Source of the DNA: Helicobacter cappadocius | Lineage (GTDB): Bacteria > Campylobacterota > Campylobacteria > Campylobacterales > Helicobacteraceae | NCBI RefSeq assembly: GCF_030688855.1 | Contig: NZ_JAUYZK010000003.1 | Span: 62,001-126,000, forward strand | Length of the DNA: 64,000 nt | Direction of reading: 5' to 3' | Shown here: piece after piece, positions 37,309-46,345 of the stretch | How positions within the stretch are numbered: position 1 is the first letter of the stretch | How the letters are laid out: the number at the start of each line of letters is the position of its first letter | The notes under the pieces: model-generated | Told to the model about the DNA's origin: nothing | Database searches by the model: none | Seen by the model: only the letters and a program-made list of their open reading frames with translations | Position numbers and translations under genes: made by a program

Positions 37309-38671
37309 TATTATCTTATGGATGCTTGTTTTATGTTTTGCAAACGCTGAAGAAATTATTATGCAAAAAGGAAAATCTAAAGTTTTTAGCACAACAAAGG
37401 ATATTAGCACAGTTTTTACTTCTGATCCAAAAATTGTTGATTACAAAATCATTAATAACAAAAAAGTTGTAATTTATGCCAATGATAATGGATTTGCAGA
37501 TGTCAAGATATTTGGCAAAGAGCTTTTAGTTTCTCTTCAGATCTCTGTAGATCCTTATGCAAAAGATCTGGACAAGATTTCAAAGCTAATTGAAAGCAAA
37601 CTCCCTGATTCTTCAATAAAAATCACTAAGTTAGGAATACCTGGAGAACAAGGCTATGTTATCACCGGCGTAGTTACAGATGAAGGAAGTCGTGATAGTG
37701 CTTACAATATGGCTGCTCTCGCACTCGGACTTGAATTAGAAAAAAAAGAAAAAGATGCTATTTCTGCAGATAGAACTAGCCAAAGAACATCATCAGAAGG
37801 GGATAAAGAAGACAATTCTTTGGATTTTCTAGCTCGTTATGAGACTCCCTTTTTAATAGACAAACTAAAAATAAAACTACCCAATCAAGTCAATGTAAAA
37901 CTTATCGTAGCAGATATTGAAAAAAATCTTGTTGCTAAACTTGGACTAGATTTTAATGCTGGAACTTACGCACTTCCACTCATTACAAATGGCGTATTAG
38001 GATTATCTCAATTCAACATGATCGCAATCGTCGATGCCTTCAAAGATGAGCAAATGGCAAAAATTCTAGCTGAACCAAACCTATCTGTTCTTAGCGGTGA
38101 AAATGCGCAATTTAGTGTCACAGGACAATACACGCCTATTACCAATTCAGTAACCTATGGAGGTCAGCCTGTAAGTTCTCCAGGAACTGCAAAAGACTAT
38201 GGAATATCTCTAACCATACAACCAAAAGTTGAAAGCAATGAAAAAATCACTGTTCGTATCTCTCAAGAAGTGAGCAATATTCAAAGTATTATCGAAAAAA
38301 ATGGGGCAAGTGCAGCCAATCTTAAAAAAAGACGTGCAGAGAGTGTTTTTCAAGTTGCCAATGGAGAAAGCTTTATCATAGGTGGTCTGTTAGATGAACG
38401 CGATAATGAAAATGTCAGATCTGTTCCATTTCTAGGAGATATACCGCTAATAGGGGCATTATTTCGCAAAACAAGCATCACACGTTCAAAAACCGAACTC
38501 ATTATAATAGCTACAGTAACTTTAGCTCACCCTGTCTCTAAAGATATTTCTATTAACACTTACGAGCCTAGAAGTATTGCAGAATCTTTTTTCAACTTCC
38601 CTTATCATAAGATACAAAACGACAAGGAAGAGATAAAGATATTTTTCCAAAATATAGGTTTTATAAAGTAA
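37286..38671 (+). CDS. rcpA: RcpA/CpaC secretin of the Tad system
   Basis: Forms the outer membrane channel for the pilus. The 461 residues have a signal peptide (TNIILWMLVLCFANA, cut near 21), an N-terminal pilus-type domain with GKSKVFSTTKDISTVFTSDPKIVDYKI near 28-55, and the secretin core near 210-420 including ILAEPNLSVLSGENAQFSVTGQ near 258-280 and ANGESFIIGGLLDERDNENVRSVPFLGDIPLIGALFR near 360-395. These C-terminal motifs are diagnostic of secretins. No rcpB/cpaD-like lipoprotein gene is seen beside it. Confidence 0.93.
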   Translation: MAKTILTNIILWMLVLCFANAEEIIMQKGKSKVFSTTKDISTVFTSDPKIVDYKIINNKKVVIYANDNGFADVKIFGKELLVSLQISVDPYAKDLDKISKLIESKLPDSSIKITKLGIPGEQGYVITGVVTDEGSRDSAYNMAALALGLELEKKEKDAISADRTSQRTSSEGDKEDNSLDFLARYETPFLIDKLKIKLPNQVNVKLIVADIEKNLVAKLGLDFNAGTYALPLITNGVLGLSQFNMIAIVDAFKDEQMAKILAEPNLSVLSGENAQFSVTGQYTPITNSVTYGGQPVSSPGTAKDYGISLTIQPKVESNEKITVRISQEVSNIQSIIEKNGASAANLKKRRAESVFQVANGESFIIGGLLDERDNENVRSVPFLGDIPLIGALFRKTSITRSKTELIIIATVTLAHPVSKDISINTYEPRSIAESFFNFPYHKIQNDKEEIKIFFQNIGFIK

Positions 38672-38680
38672 GGAGAAAAT

Positions 38681-39757
38681 ATGCTAAATTCATTTCTAAA
38701 ACAAAGCATTCAGAAAAACACTCACGATTTTATATTGATAATCTCTGAAAATCCAAATAATGCAGACACGATTTACGAATATCTGTGTTTAAAAGGAATT
38801 AGCAATTCTAAAAAAGTATATAAAAATCCTCTAGAAATAACTTCTTCTGAAATCAAATGCAATATTCAAGCCTTAATCTTGTATGCTGGAATTATTGAAG
38901 ATATTGATAAATATTGCAATCTAATAGAAAGATTTTTTTCAAAAGCTATTCCTTGTATCATTTTAGGTCAAAATGACTCCATAAAAATCCATCAAGAATT
39001 CCTTTCTCGAGGGATTTTTTATTTAGATTGGGAAACTCAACTTGATCAAATATATGAAAAAATATTTAACTTCTCTGAAAATATCCAAAATAAAAAATCC
39101 ATAAAAATCAGTGTTTTGGGGACGAAAGGTGGGTGTGGGAATTCATTTTTGAGCTATCAAATGGCTTTGATTATTTATAAAAGATTCAAATCTTTGGTTT
39201 TAAATGTGCAAGGTCCAGAAAGTTCTTTTAATCTTGATCTATTATCAGGTAAAGTTTTTGAAAAAGAACATTTTAATGAAAATGAAGTCTGTCTATATAA
39301 AGAATCCAAAGAAGATGGATACAATTATCACAATCAAAAACATTTTAAATTCAATTTTATTCTCTATGATCATTCTATACAGGGATTACAAAAAGAGTTT
39401 ATAGAAACAATTTTAAATGAATCTGACATTTCTATACTCACCATCACTAATGATATTGACTCACTAAGAAAAGCAAAGGAAGTTTTAAGGATTAATGAAT
39501 TTTTACTCAGTGTTCATCAAGGAAGCAAAAAAATCTATATTTGCTTCAACCAAAACCATACGAATTTAAAAAATACTCTCCAAGTCTCCGATATGCAAGA
39601 TCTTATCGAATCAAGAATACACAGTATTATTCCTTATCAAAATATCGACAAAACCTCTATGGCAACAGATGCAAAAGGAAAAACACTCAAAGAACTAGAA
39701 TCATTAGTAGATAAACTTATGGGCATCTCTGCCAAAAAGGCTAGAAAATGGTTCTAA
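38681..39757 (+). CDS. tadZ: TadZ/CpaE-like pilus localisation ATPase
   Basis: A 358-residue MinD/ParA-related protein that places the Tad machine, typically at the pole. An N-terminal receiver-like half (1-140) with weak strands is followed by the deviant Walker A VLGTKGGCGNSFLSYQMAL near 146-164; the first Lys is kept, while the usual GK pair is GN. The switch-like FILYDHSIQG lies near 226-235, where MinD has a D-x-x-G type strand. Conservation is low, as usual for TadZ; the position between secretin and TadA supports the call. Confidence 0.8.
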   Translation: MLNSFLKQSIQKNTHDFILIISENPNNADTIYEYLCLKGISNSKKVYKNPLEITSSEIKCNIQALILYAGIIEDIDKYCNLIERFFSKAIPCIILGQNDSIKIHQEFLSRGIFYLDWETQLDQIYEKIFNFSENIQNKKSIKISVLGTKGGCGNSFLSYQMALIIYKRFKSLVLNVQGPESSFNLDLLSGKVFEKEHFNENEVCLYKESKEDGYNYHNQKHFKFNFILYDHSIQGLQKEFIETILNESDISILTITNDIDSLRKAKEVLRINEFLLSVHQGSKKIYICFNQNHTNLKNTLQVSDMQDLIESRIHSIIPYQNIDKTSMATDAKGKTLKELESLVDKLMGISAKKARKWF

Positions 39758-41067
39758 ATACTCTAATTAGGGAAAAACAAAATATTTCAATCCGTTTTAT
39801 ACGAGAGAAAGTACTTTCAGAAATTGATATAGAAAAAATTGAACAGCTCATTGACAATCATGAAATATTTCTCAAAGAAATCCTTAGAGTGATTCAAAAA
39901 GTGGCTACTGAAAATCAAAAATATTTATCCAAATATGAATTACAAATGATGGGTGAAATTATTGCTGATGAAATTATGGGATTGGGACCATTGCGCATCT
40001 TAATGGAAGATGAAGAGGTCAGTGATATTTTAGTCAATGGTCCTTCTAATATTTATATTGAAAAAAATGGAAAATTAGAAAAAACAAATCGTACTTTTAT
40101 AGACAACGATCAGCTAACAGATATTGCAAAAAGATTAGTTGCAAAGATGGGCAGACGTATTGATGATGCACAACCACTTGTTGATGCTAGAATGCCTGAT
40201 GGAAGTCGCCTAAATGTTGTGATCAATCCAATCGCACTAGATGGAACTTCCATTTCAATTCGAAAATTTAACAAAAGCTCAAAAACACTAGAAGAACTTT
40301 GTAAATATGGTTCTATGAACGCCCAAATAGCTGGGATTTTAATGATTGCCTCAAAATCTAGGTGCAATATCGTAGTATCAGGAGGAACAGGTTCAGGGAA
40401 GACGACCTTGCTTAATGCACTCTCTCATCACATTTCTGATGATGAAAGAATAATCACTCTTGAAGACGCTGCTGAACTAAAACTACAACAACCACATATA
40501 GTCCGTTTAGAAACAAGAATGGCGGGAGTTGAAAATAGTGGTCAAGTAACAATGAGGATGCTTGTTATCAATGCCTTAAGAATGCGTCCTGATAGAATTA
40601 TAGTAGGAGAATGTCGAGGTGGAGAAGCATTTGAAATGCTTCAAGCTATGAATACAGGACATGATGGTTCTATGACGACATTACACGCCAATAGTCCTTT
40701 TGATGCGATGTCTAGACTTGAAAACCTAGTAATGATGGCTGGATTTAATCTACCCATAGAGGCAATCAGACATAATATTGCTTCTGCGGTGAATATTATT
40801 GTTCAAATAGCAAGGCTCAATGATGGGAGTCGAAAAGTTATCAAAATATCAGAATTAATGGGAATTGAAAACGGTCAGATCAAACTCTATGATATTTTTG
40901 ATTTCCAAGTTGATAAAAAACGTGATAAAAATGGCAGGATTCAAGGACATTATATTTTTAACCATCTACCCCAAAACTCTATTTTAGAAAAAAACTCAAT
41001 GATGTTTGATATTTATCCAGAACTTGAAAAAATCGTAAAAAGTTTAGAGCCAGGAGATGTTGGATGA
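39748..41067 (+). CDS. tadA: TadA/CpaF pilus ATPase
   Basis: Hexameric secretion ATPase that powers pilus extension and retraction. The 439 residues carry VSDILVNGPSNIYIEKNGKLEKT near 90-113, Walker A VVSGGTGSGKTTLLNAL near 208-224, the Asp box ITLEDAAELKL near 237-247, Walker B PDRIIVGECRGGEAFEMLQAMNTGHDGSMTTLHANS near 280-315 with the His box. The pattern is CpaF/TadA type rather than PilB. It overlaps tadZ by 10 bases and tadB by 4. Confidence 0.95.
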   Translation: MVLNTLIREKQNISIRFIREKVLSEIDIEKIEQLIDNHEIFLKEILRVIQKVATENQKYLSKYELQMMGEIIADEIMGLGPLRILMEDEEVSDILVNGPSNIYIEKNGKLEKTNRTFIDNDQLTDIAKRLVAKMGRRIDDAQPLVDARMPDGSRLNVVINPIALDGTSISIRKFNKSSKTLEELCKYGSMNAQIAGILMIASKSRCNIVVSGGTGSGKTTLLNALSHHISDDERIITLEDAAELKLQQPHIVRLETRMAGVENSGQVTMRMLVINALRMRPDRIIVGECRGGEAFEMLQAMNTGHDGSMTTLHANSPFDAMSRLENLVMMAGFNLPIEAIRHNIASAVNIIVQIARLNDGSRKVIKISELMGIENGQIKLYDIFDFQVDKKRDKNGRIQGHYIFNHLPQNSILEKNSMMFDIYPELEKIVKSLEPGDVG

Positions 41068-41972
41068 AAATTTTCTTTCTTTTGTGTATTCTTTATGCAA
41101 TTGCAACTATTGTCTCTGTCATTATATCAATACAAAGAATGAAAAATATACAGAGCTTTATGGGCATAATCGATCTCTCCTATCCGAATCTAAAAAGTCA
41201 AAAACAAAAAACTTCCATTACAAAGCTAATTTGGCAAAAAAATATTTGGTATTTCAGAAATGTTTATACACGAGAAAATGGTCTTATAATAAAAGGATTT
41301 ACAATCGTGTGTATTTGTTTGTTGTTATGTATATTATCAAATCATCTATTTTTACAATTCAATATTTTTTTAGTGATTCTATTTGGAATATTCTTAGGAG
41401 GGTATATTGCAAATATTCTACATATCAAAACCATCAAGAATGATTTTGAAAAAAATTTTCCCGAAGCATTGGTTATTATACAAGGAGCAGTTCAATCAGG
41501 AAACAACATTACTCTAGCCTTAGAGGATTGTGCAAATTCGATAAATGGAGTATTAGCAGATGAATTTAAAACCATTGTTAAAAGCCTCAATGTAGGAGAC
41601 GATCCGAGCAAAATTTTTGCTAATTCTTACAAAAGACTTCCTTTTGGAAATTACTATTTCTTTCTCACCTCGCTTTTAGTGAGTATCAAAAGCGGTGCAA
41701 AAATCAAAGAAGTTCTCTCTCGTCTCTCTTCTAGCACCACCAAAGCAAAATCGATGGAAAAGAAAAAAAATGCCATTACATCTGAAGTGCGAATGAGTTC
41801 AAAAATCACCGCCGCAATTCCTTTTGCATTTCTAATTTTGATGAAATTCATTAGTCCTGATAACTTTGAGTATATTATGAATGATCCATCAGGTCGGTAT
41901 ATTTTATATTATTTTCTTACAAGTGAGGCTATTGGAATGGGGATTATTTTATTTTTGATGAGGAAGATATAA
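41064..41972 (+). CDS. tadB: TadB inner-membrane pilus protein
   Basis: A 302-residue integral membrane protein of the type II secretion F (GspF) domain family forming the pilus platform with TadC. Membrane helices lie near 5-20, 75-110, 255-275 and 285-300. The GspF-type cytoplasmic segment NFPEALVIIQGAVQSGNNITLALEDCA near 131-158 and SIKSGAKIKEVLSRLS near 206-221 are typical. It overlaps tadA by 4 bases and shares one base with tadC. Confidence 0.9.
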   Translation: MKIFFLLCILYAIATIVSVIISIQRMKNIQSFMGIIDLSYPNLKSQKQKTSITKLIWQKNIWYFRNVYTRENGLIIKGFTIVCICLLLCILSNHLFLQFNIFLVILFGIFLGGYIANILHIKTIKNDFEKNFPEALVIIQGAVQSGNNITLALEDCANSINGVLADEFKTIVKSLNVGDDPSKIFANSYKRLPFGNYYFFLTSLLVSIKSGAKIKEVLSRLSSSTTKAKSMEKKKNAITSEVRMSSKITAAIPFAFLILMKFISPDNFEYIMNDPSGRYILYYFLTSEAIGMGIILFLMRKI

Positions 41973-42808
41973 TGAGTATATTTTATTTATTTTCTTTAAT
42001 ATTTGGCTTTTTTGGACTTTTTTATGGTTTATATGAAAATTCCAAAATAAAAAAAATCCACATCTTATTTGGGAAAACTCAAAAAAATGATTTTTTTACA
42101 AAAAATTATCAAAAACACAGATCGCAAGAAATACTTGAAAAGAGCGATACGCTATTAAAAAATATTCGCTTATATGACGAAAATATCACATTCAAAATCC
42201 TATCTGCATTTATGGTATTTTTATTAACTTATGTATGCAATATTATTTTTTCTCTCCATATTTCCCAAGCACTTCTTGGAATGATAGGAATAATCGCGAT
42301 ACTAACTAGTTTTCTAGCTCCAAGCTATTTGCAAAAAATCATTATTGACTCAAGAATACAAAAAATTAGCCGCGATATTCCGATGTTTGTAGATTTATTA
42401 GCCATCTGTGTGCAATCAGGAATGAATATAGAAGGTGCTATTAAATTTTTAGAAGGTAGTGTGGGGCAGATCAATAAAGGTTTTGCACCTTTTTTATCTC
42501 GCATTGTACTGAAAAGTGAAATAAGTGGTTTAGAAGTTGCAATAGATGATCTTCAAAAAGAGCTTCCAAGCACTGAAATAAGCATGATGTGCGCTACATT
42601 AAAACAAAGCCTTAGATATGGAAGTGGTATTTATGAAACCCTAATGAATCTCTCAATGGAAATTAGAGAGCTTGAACTATTGAAAACTGAAGAGGCTATT
42701 GGCAAACTATCTGCAAAAATGAGTATTCCATTGATTTTATTCTTTATGTTCCCAGTGATTATTATTATTGCTGCACCTGGCGTGATGAAAGTTTTGAAAG
42801 GATTTTAA
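41972..42808 (+). CDS. tadC: TadC inner-membrane pilus protein
   Basis: A 278-residue GspF-domain partner of TadB. It has helices near 3-20, 70-115 and 248-272. The core DIPMFVDLLAICVQSGMNIEGAIKFLEGS near 134-162 and STEISMMCATLKQSLRYGSGIYETLMNLS near 195-225 match the domain. The final IPLILFFMFPVIIIIAAPGVMKVLKGF is the conserved TadC C-terminus. It overlaps tadB and tadD by one base each. Confidence 0.9.
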   Translation: MSIFYLFSLIFGFFGLFYGLYENSKIKKIHILFGKTQKNDFFTKNYQKHRSQEILEKSDTLLKNIRLYDENITFKILSAFMVFLLTYVCNIIFSLHISQALLGMIGIIAILTSFLAPSYLQKIIIDSRIQKISRDIPMFVDLLAICVQSGMNIEGAIKFLEGSVGQINKGFAPFLSRIVLKSEISGLEVAIDDLQKELPSTEISMMCATLKQSLRYGSGIYETLMNLSMEIRELELLKTEEAIGKLSAKMSIPLILFFMFPVIIIIAAPGVMKVLKGF

Positions 42809-43530
42809 TGAAAAATTTATTTATAGTAATAGTTATCGGAATTATATTTTTATCTTGTTCTTCTAAAAAACCAGATTTTTTTGGAGATGAAGTCTATCAA
42901 GAAAGAATTCTCCTAGTAGCAAAAAATTACAAAGACCTCATCAGGATATATAGGGAAAAATTGGAAAAAAAAGACACTCCGCAAAATCGTCTAAAACTCG
43001 CACAATATTATTATGAAGCACAGGATTATAGTTCAGTATTTTATTATCTTCAGCCGCTCATACAATCAAAAAATAGCCCAGAAGCCTTACTTTTATATTC
43101 CAAAGCTCTAGAAACAACTCGCAAATACAAAGAAGCACTACAAATGTTAGAGGAACTCACTGTTTTGGATAAAAATATAGCACAGGCATACAACCTTAAA
43201 GGAATTGTTTATGCCTCATTAAAAAAATTTGGCCCTGCAAAACAGAACTTTTTGCGAGCTAAAGAGTTGTTTTTAAATGATTCTATTGTAAATACAAATC
43301 TCGGTATGTTGGCGATTTTGGAACAAAAATACACTGAAGCAATCAATTATCTAATGCCATTATATAAAAGGGGATACAAAGATACCAAAATACTCAACAA
43401 CCTTATATTTGCACTCGTTAAAGCCAATCGATTAGACATCGCATTAGAAATCATTCAAAAAGAAAATATTTCCAAATCTCCTAGAAACTTTGTTCGAAAT
43501 TTACAAAGAATAAAGGCAAATCCCCTATGA
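42808..43530 (+). CDS. tadD: TadD-like TPR lipoprotein
   Basis: A 240-residue predicted lipoprotein (signal VIVIGIIFLSC, lipidated Cys17) with several tetratricopeptide repeats between about 60 and 215, for example RLKLAQYYYEAQDYSSVFYYLQPLI and AYNLKGIVYASLKKFGPAKQNFLRA. TadD proteins are outer-membrane pilotins thought to help secretin assembly. Position after tadC fits. The repeats show the fold but the specific binding partner is inferred. Confidence 0.85.
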   Translation: MKNLFIVIVIGIIFLSCSSKKPDFFGDEVYQERILLVAKNYKDLIRIYREKLEKKDTPQNRLKLAQYYYEAQDYSSVFYYLQPLIQSKNSPEALLLYSKALETTRKYKEALQMLEELTVLDKNIAQAYNLKGIVYASLKKFGPAKQNFLRAKELFLNDSIVNTNLGMLAILEQKYTEAINYLMPLYKRGYKDTKILNNLIFALVKANRLDIALEIIQKENISKSPRNFVRNLQRIKANPL

Positions 43531-44066
43531 AAAAGTATTGTGATCTTCAAGATTTTATTCGCTCTAAAAAAGGGCTTGCTACGCTTGAATTTGCAATTTT
43601 ATTTCTGCCTTTTTTCTTGCTTATAATGAGTATAGTAGAGACAATGATCTTGATTTATCAGATAAGTATCATTGATTATATTACCACAAGTTCTGCACAA
43701 TATACTGCTGCCTCTAGTCCCTATGAAGGATATGAAAAAACATTTCAAGAATATATTAATAAATATAAAAACAATCTATTGCTATTTACTGATGTAAAAA
43801 ATTCACTCAAGCCATCTTTAAAATTCTGTCGCTCTATTGCGGAGTTAGAAAAAAATAATTGTACGGGCAATAATATAGAGAATAAACTCATTATCTATAC
43901 CCTTACTTATAAAATAAACCCTATCTTTAAAATACTCAGGATTTTTGAAATTCCCGAAGAAACAGTAAGTAAAGCAATTTATTACAGCGAGAAAAATGAC
44001 TACCAGCTAGATAATGATGAAAACAAAAATAATCAAAAGAATGAAAATGAAAACAATAAAAGCTAA
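43527..44066 (+). CDS. tadE: TadE-like pseudopilin
   Basis: A 179-residue minor pilin. The processing-type site KKG before LATLEFAILFLPFFLLIMSIVETM at residues 14-40 has Glu at +5, as needed for TadV cleavage, followed by one membrane helix. The periplasmic part has two Cys in FCRSIAELEKNNCTGNN that could pair. The last 20 residues are Asn/Glu/Lys-rich low complexity, because that DNA also encodes the start of the next gene in another frame. It overlaps tadD by 4 bases. Confidence 0.83.
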   Translation: MKKYCDLQDFIRSKKGLATLEFAILFLPFFLLIMSIVETMILIYQISIIDYITTSSAQYTAASSPYEGYEKTFQEYINKYKNNLLLFTDVKNSLKPSLKFCRSIAELEKNNCTGNNIENKLIIYTLTYKINPIFKILRIFEIPEETVSKAIYYSEKNDYQLDNDENKNNQKNENENNKS

Positions 44067-44610
44067 TTTTATTTATCACGATAAAGGATCTGTAAGCATT
44101 GAGGCCTCTATAATATTTGGACTACTTATCATTTTAATCGTTCTTATTGCAGATATTGGAAAGGCGCTCATTAATCAAGGCAAGATGGATAGATTGAGTT
44201 ACGCTATGGCTTCAATTATTAGAGAAAAAAGTTTATTTCAAGATACTCAAGAACTAACTCCTGAACATGCCCTTAGTATTTATAAAATCCTCCAAAACAT
44301 GAGCAAAGATTTTCTCCCAAAAGATTCTAGCGTATCTCTCAAGCTTGAAGCAATGTATTTCTCTCCCAACACTCTAAACTCTCCGAAAATTCAAAAAATA
44401 CTCACTTATGATTTTGGAGATTTTAATTGCACATTGGCAAATAATTTTGAAGAAAATGCAAATCTTAGTGTTCAAGCCTCACATAAAAGATACCTTCCAC
44501 TCTATCGAGCCACAACATGTATGGAGCAAAAAAATAGCTTCTCACCTATTTTAAATCTTGTGGAAAAAATCATCAAGATTCAATCCTCAAGCATTGTGCT
44601 AGAAAGATGA
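44014..44610 (+). CDS. tadF: TadF-like pseudopilin
   Basis: A 198-residue minor pilin with DKG before SVSIEASIIFGLLIILIVLIADIGKAL near 25-52; Glu at +5 again fits TadV processing. The exported part has two Cys (NCTLAN and TTCMEQ). The start is uncertain: ATGs at 44014, 44017, 44041 and 44047 are in frame and none has a strong ribosome site, so translation may depend on coupling to tadE, which it overlaps by up to 53 bases. It could equally be called a second TadE; order and size favour TadF. Confidence 0.78.
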   Translation: MMKTKIIKRMKMKTIKANFIYHDKGSVSIEASIIFGLLIILIVLIADIGKALINQGKMDRLSYAMASIIREKSLFQDTQELTPEHALSIYKILQNMSKDFLPKDSSVSLKLEAMYFSPNTLNSPKIQKILTYDFGDFNCTLANNFEENANLSVQASHKRYLPLYRATTCMEQKNSFSPILNLVEKIIKIQSSSIVLER

Positions 44611-46271
44611 AAATGAAAAGATTTTTAGCTGATAAAAATGGGGCAATCGCATTGATATTGGCAATCATCGCACCGCTAATTGTAGCTCTTTTGGCACTTA
44701 GTTTTGATGGAGGCAATCTTCTTTTAAAACAAGCTCGTCTTCAAGATGCTCTAAGGGAAGCTGCATTAGGTGCAAATACTTTATCTTCAGAGGGGGAGAA
44801 GCGTAAATTTATAGAATCTTATCTCAAAGTTTATTTCAATAACAAAAATATGAATTTTTCAAATATTTCTAACACTAAGACTCAAAGTACAAAAAAATCA
44901 AAAGAAGAGATAGATACAGCAGAGATTATCAACTCCTATGCACAAATGTCTCTAAATAGATGGTTTAAAATAAATCTGACCAAAGAAGCAAGTACCACAC
45001 TTAGTGCAAAAGTTTCCATAGAACCAACCAATGGAGTTGATCCAAATGTAGATTATGTGTTCGCAATGGATTTTTCTAGCTCAATGAAAGAAAGTTTTTT
45101 TACCAAAACCTCTAAAATAGGATTTTGCAAACCAGACAGTCCTGATTATGATGAAATCATTTGTAATAAACTTAAAGTTGGTGCTAATCGTGCTGAAGTG
45201 ATGCAAATAGTAATCCAAAAAATCATCCAAACCATCAATGCAACCCCCAATCATTCATCTAAATTCGCTTTTTTGCCATTTTATGCAGGTTCTCAAATCA
45301 AAAAACCTTTTACTTATAATCTCAATATGGGTGGCAAAAATACAGAACAAAGTCAAGAGGCTTCTTATTATGCCCTTCAAGTTACCTTTAAGCCAGAATA
45401 TCGCTTATCTGATTATGATTTTTGGTCAGGGGTGATGCCTATTGGATCTGCTGTCATTGATAATCATCGCCTCACTTTTGATACCCCACCATACTCCACA
45501 CATGAAGAACGATCTAATGCTATGGCACTTTTCAAACGTCTCACAAGACCAAAAGAAAATCTTATTCATACACATATAGAAAACAATCTCCCTAAAATTA
45601 TTGATTACGAAGAAACTTTAAAAAACATGTTTGATCCTAATAAAATTTTTAGTTTTCGCTTCTATGGATTCCAAGATTTTAATAGCTTTATACCAGAAGC
45701 TAGAATCAATGGTGTCGCTTACGATTATTATGGAGATAAAAAAAATATATCCAAAGAGTCGATGAGAAAATTAGATATGAAATTTTATGAACAAGATTTT
45801 AAGCGAATAGATAATCCAAAAATATTAGATATTTTAAATTTAAAACCTTTTGATTCAGATAACTTAGGTGGAGGTCTAACGCTTGTCTCTACAGCAATTT
45901 TAAGAGGGGCAGCTCTTCTTTCTCAAGGCAAAAACAAACGTCGTATTTTAGTGATTATTACTGATGGAGTTGATTTGGAAAATGTAGGAAGCTCTATTAG
46001 CAGTGAAACAGATCTTTTATATATGGAAAACAAGCTCTTTTCTATGGGAATGTGCGAGAAAATCCGCAATGAATATAAATCAAGAGGTGTAAATGTAGAT
46101 TTATTTTTCATCAATATTTCTCTAAAAAACGAATCAAAAAATACCCTCAAACGATGGCAAAAATGTGCTGGAGAAAAAAATGCTGCGGTTGTCGAGAATA
46201 TCGATGAATTCCTCAAGACATTCAAGCAATTTATTTTTGGAAATGAATTAGGGAGATTTACTAATGGATAA
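44607..46271 (+). CDS. tadG: TadG-like protein with von Willebrand A domain
   Basis: A 554-residue protein, last of the Tad operon. The N-terminal helix NGAIALILAIIAPLIVALLALSFDGG is the TadG (TadE/G-like) anchor near 9-36, but no Glu follows at +5, so cleavage by TadV is less certain. A VWA domain starts near 147 with the metal-site DFSSSMKES, and its later segment contains GKNKRRILVIITDGVDLE near 440-457. VWA parts of TadG proteins are thought to bind surfaces or the pilus. Its start overlaps the tadF stop by four bases. Confidence 0.85.
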   Translation: MKMKRFLADKNGAIALILAIIAPLIVALLALSFDGGNLLLKQARLQDALREAALGANTLSSEGEKRKFIESYLKVYFNNKNMNFSNISNTKTQSTKKSKEEIDTAEIINSYAQMSLNRWFKINLTKEASTTLSAKVSIEPTNGVDPNVDYVFAMDFSSSMKESFFTKTSKIGFCKPDSPDYDEIICNKLKVGANRAEVMQIVIQKIIQTINATPNHSSKFAFLPFYAGSQIKKPFTYNLNMGGKNTEQSQEASYYALQVTFKPEYRLSDYDFWSGVMPIGSAVIDNHRLTFDTPPYSTHEERSNAMALFKRLTRPKENLIHTHIENNLPKIIDYEETLKNMFDPNKIFSFRFYGFQDFNSFIPEARINGVAYDYYGDKKNISKESMRKLDMKFYEQDFKRIDNPKILDILNLKPFDSDNLGGGLTLVSTAILRGAALLSQGKNKRRILVIITDGVDLENVGSSISSETDLLYMENKLFSMGMCEKIRNEYKSRGVNVDLFFINISLKNESKNTLKRWQKCAGEKNAAVVENIDEFLKTFKQFIFGNELGRFTNG

Positions 46272-46300
46272 ATAAAACTCTAATTTGATTTTCAAAAATA

Positions 46301-46318
46301 TTCAGCCATATAGCTGAA
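46301..46318. terminator. Inverted repeat between tadG and the autotransporter
   Basis: TTCAGC and GCTGAA flank a 6-base centre, 29 bases past the tadG stop and 27 bases before the autotransporter start. No T-run follows. It could attenuate read-through, mark an operator, or stabilise the 3' end of the Tad transcript. Confidence 0.35.
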
Positions 46319-46345
46319 ATCAAAAATATTACAAAAGGATATACT

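Noticed and set aside
41057-41443. 128-codon frame overlapping tadB
   Set aside because: Low-complexity shadow frame entirely inside tadB in another frame; no ribosome site or family features.
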